Assembly: GCF_003034995.1 (NCBI RefSeq)
Contig: NZ_PZKF01000001.1
Span: 62,001-126,000 of the forward strand
Reading direction: 5' to 3'
DNA: 64,000 bases
DNA from: Phaeovulum veldkampii DSM 11550
GTDB taxonomy: Bacteria; Pseudomonadota; Alphaproteobacteria; Rhodobacterales; Rhodobacteraceae
Made by a program: the position numbers and the translations under genes. The notes beneath the pieces are model-generated. The model saw nothing but the letters and a program-made list of their open reading frames with translations. It made no database searches and was not told the DNA's origin. Each line of letters opens with the position of its first letter. The stretch's first letter is position 1. Positions 63,815 to 64,000 of the stretch are shown piece by piece.

Positions 63815-63909
63815 CTGCTGCTGCACCCGCCTCTCATGCCGATCCGCACGAGCAAAACGAAAAAGCGGCTCCGGGTTTCCCCGTGCCGCTTGCCCACTTC
63901 TCCTAGCAT
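63811..63909 (-). CDS. Possible 32-codon leader ORF of the GTA operon
   Basis: ATG at 63909 to TGA at 63811; the stop overlaps the g1 ATG (ATGA). The peptide starts MLGEVGKRHGE and continues with RFFVLLVRIG. The leader contains the terminator hairpin. No good ribosome-binding site precedes the ATG, but the predicted transcription start lies at about the same base, so translation would be leaderless. Short open frames are common at this GC content, so it is only a candidate. Confidence 0.3.
   Translation of the reverse strand: MLGEVGKRHGETRSRFFVLLVRIGMRGGCSSR
63854..63891 (-). terminator. Intrinsic-terminator-like hairpin in the GTA operon leader
   Basis: On the minus strand AAGCGGC and GCCGCTT (7 bp) enclose a CGGG-GAAA-CCCG inner hairpin with a GNRA loop and small internal bulges. 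The stem is followed directly by TTTTTCGTTTT. It lies about 40-50 bp upstream of g1 and 25-60 bp downstream of the candidate promoter, and it has no U-tract on the opposite strand. Confidence 0.7.
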
Positions 63910-63915
63910 GTCAGA

Positions 63916-63944
63916 TTTCTACTATAAGCCGTTCGCAAAGTCAA
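63916..63944 (-). promoter_or_regulatory. Candidate promoter of the GTA structural operon
   Basis: Minus strand TTGACT (plus 63939-63944), 17-nt spacer, TAGAAA (63916-63921); TATAGT (63921-63926) is an alternative -10 box but too close. The 63900-63970 stretch is much AT-richer than the rest of the cluster. Transcription would begin near 63908. Confidence 0.5.
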
Positions 63945-63949
63945 GCATT
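63929..63949 (-). promoter_or_regulatory. Candidate GTA regulatory motif upstream of g1
   Basis: Minus strand AATGCT (plus 63944-63949) and TGCGAACGG (63929-63937), spaced 6 nt, overlapping the -35 box. The same pair with a 5-nt gap lies upstream of ghsA (2464-2483) at a similar distance from the start codon. In R. capsulatus the activator GafA binds the GTA promoter, so this may be its site here. Confidence 0.5.
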
Positions 63950-63966
63950 AAATCTATGGTTGCAAG

Positions 63967-64000
63967 TTTCATCTTGGTAAAAATATCCCGGGGGGCGCTG
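63967..64000. repeat. Dispersed CATCTTGG/AAATATCCCG element, copy 4 (cut by window edge)
   Basis: TTTCATCTTGGT, AAAAATATCCCGGGGGG, then the right edge of the window. It matches copies 1 and 2 in order and orientation; the hairpin part is outside the window. It sits upstream of the GTA promoter, probably at the end of the next gene. Confidence 0.75.

Noticed and set aside
48750-64000. Functional prophage
   Set aside because: No integrase, repressor, replication or lysis genes and no att-like repeats. Gene order and families match the R. capsulatus gene transfer agent.
1-64000. tRNA, rRNA or CRISPR features
   Set aside because: Intergenic gaps are mostly under 260 bp; none showed a CCA-type cloverleaf pattern, rRNA sequence or regularly spaced repeats.

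Overview
The window is a GC-rich, gene-dense stretch of an alphaproteobacterial chromosome, almost certainly from the Rhodobacteraceae (Rhodobacter/Rhodovulum type). The grounds are a complete Rhodobacter-capsulatus-type gene transfer agent (GTA) cluster, a ChpT phosphotransferase, an olsBA ornithine-lipid operon, an E1-beta subunit with its own lipoyl domain, the ATPase zeta inhibitor (DUF1476) and many 4-nt ATGA start/stop overlaps. No rRNA, tRNA, CRISPR array, insertion sequence or integrase was seen.

Layout, left to right. 1-2.3 kb: a cytochrome b and octaheme cytochrome c pair (minus strand, truncated by the window edge). 2.6-3.8 kb: ghsA-ghsB, the GTA head-spike genes (plus). 3.5-11.1 kb: a six-gene minus-strand capsule/exopolysaccharide operon convergent with the spike genes. 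11.3-16.0 kb: squalene/phytoene-synthase-like protein, methyltransferase, cimA and cysS. 16.1-21.6 kb: MmcQ/YjbR protein, a PotABC-type ABC transporter without a binding protein, a truncated aldehyde-dehydrogenase remnant, and a MocR regulator divergent from a DUF1127 gene across three TTGTATCAAT repeats. 21.7-30.1 kb: a small unknown gene, neuB, dadA, a phosphoribosyltransferase, a DASS transporter and dctBD. 30.2-31.9 kb: purQ-purS-purC. 32.1-35.4 kb: ATPase zeta inhibitor, then homocysteine methyltransferase, corrinoid protein, a small membrane protein and DUF1638. 35.4-40.8 kb: olsBA, DUF3553, chpT, cupin, anmK, tyrS. 40.8-47.9 kb: two cyclophilins, pgk, ftsB, pdhABC and an AhpD-like protein. 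47.9-48.7 kb: cysE.

48.75-63.95 kb is the GTA structural cluster on the minus strand: g1 (small terminase), g2 (large terminase), g3 (portal), g3.5, g4 (protease), g5 (capsid), g6-g8 (connector and tail completion), g9 (tail tube), g10 and g10.1 (chaperones), g11 (tape measure), g12-g15 (baseplate, peptidase, megatron), then a DUF2793 and a small conserved gene. All frames look intact.

The strongest unexplained signals concern GTA control. A bipartite motif (AATGCT, then about 5-6 nt, then TGCGAACGG) lies 102-115 bp before the first gene of both GTA loci (ghsA and g1), although the loci are 60 kb apart and on opposite strands. Between this motif and g1 there is an intrinsic-terminator-like hairpin facing the GTA operon, lying inside a 32-codon leader ORF whose stop overlaps the g1 start as ATGA. 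Other notable points are a mosaic cysS with a low-GC 3' third, a dispersed CATCTTGG/AAATATCCCG hairpin repeat, and a DctD lacking the sigma-54 contact loop.
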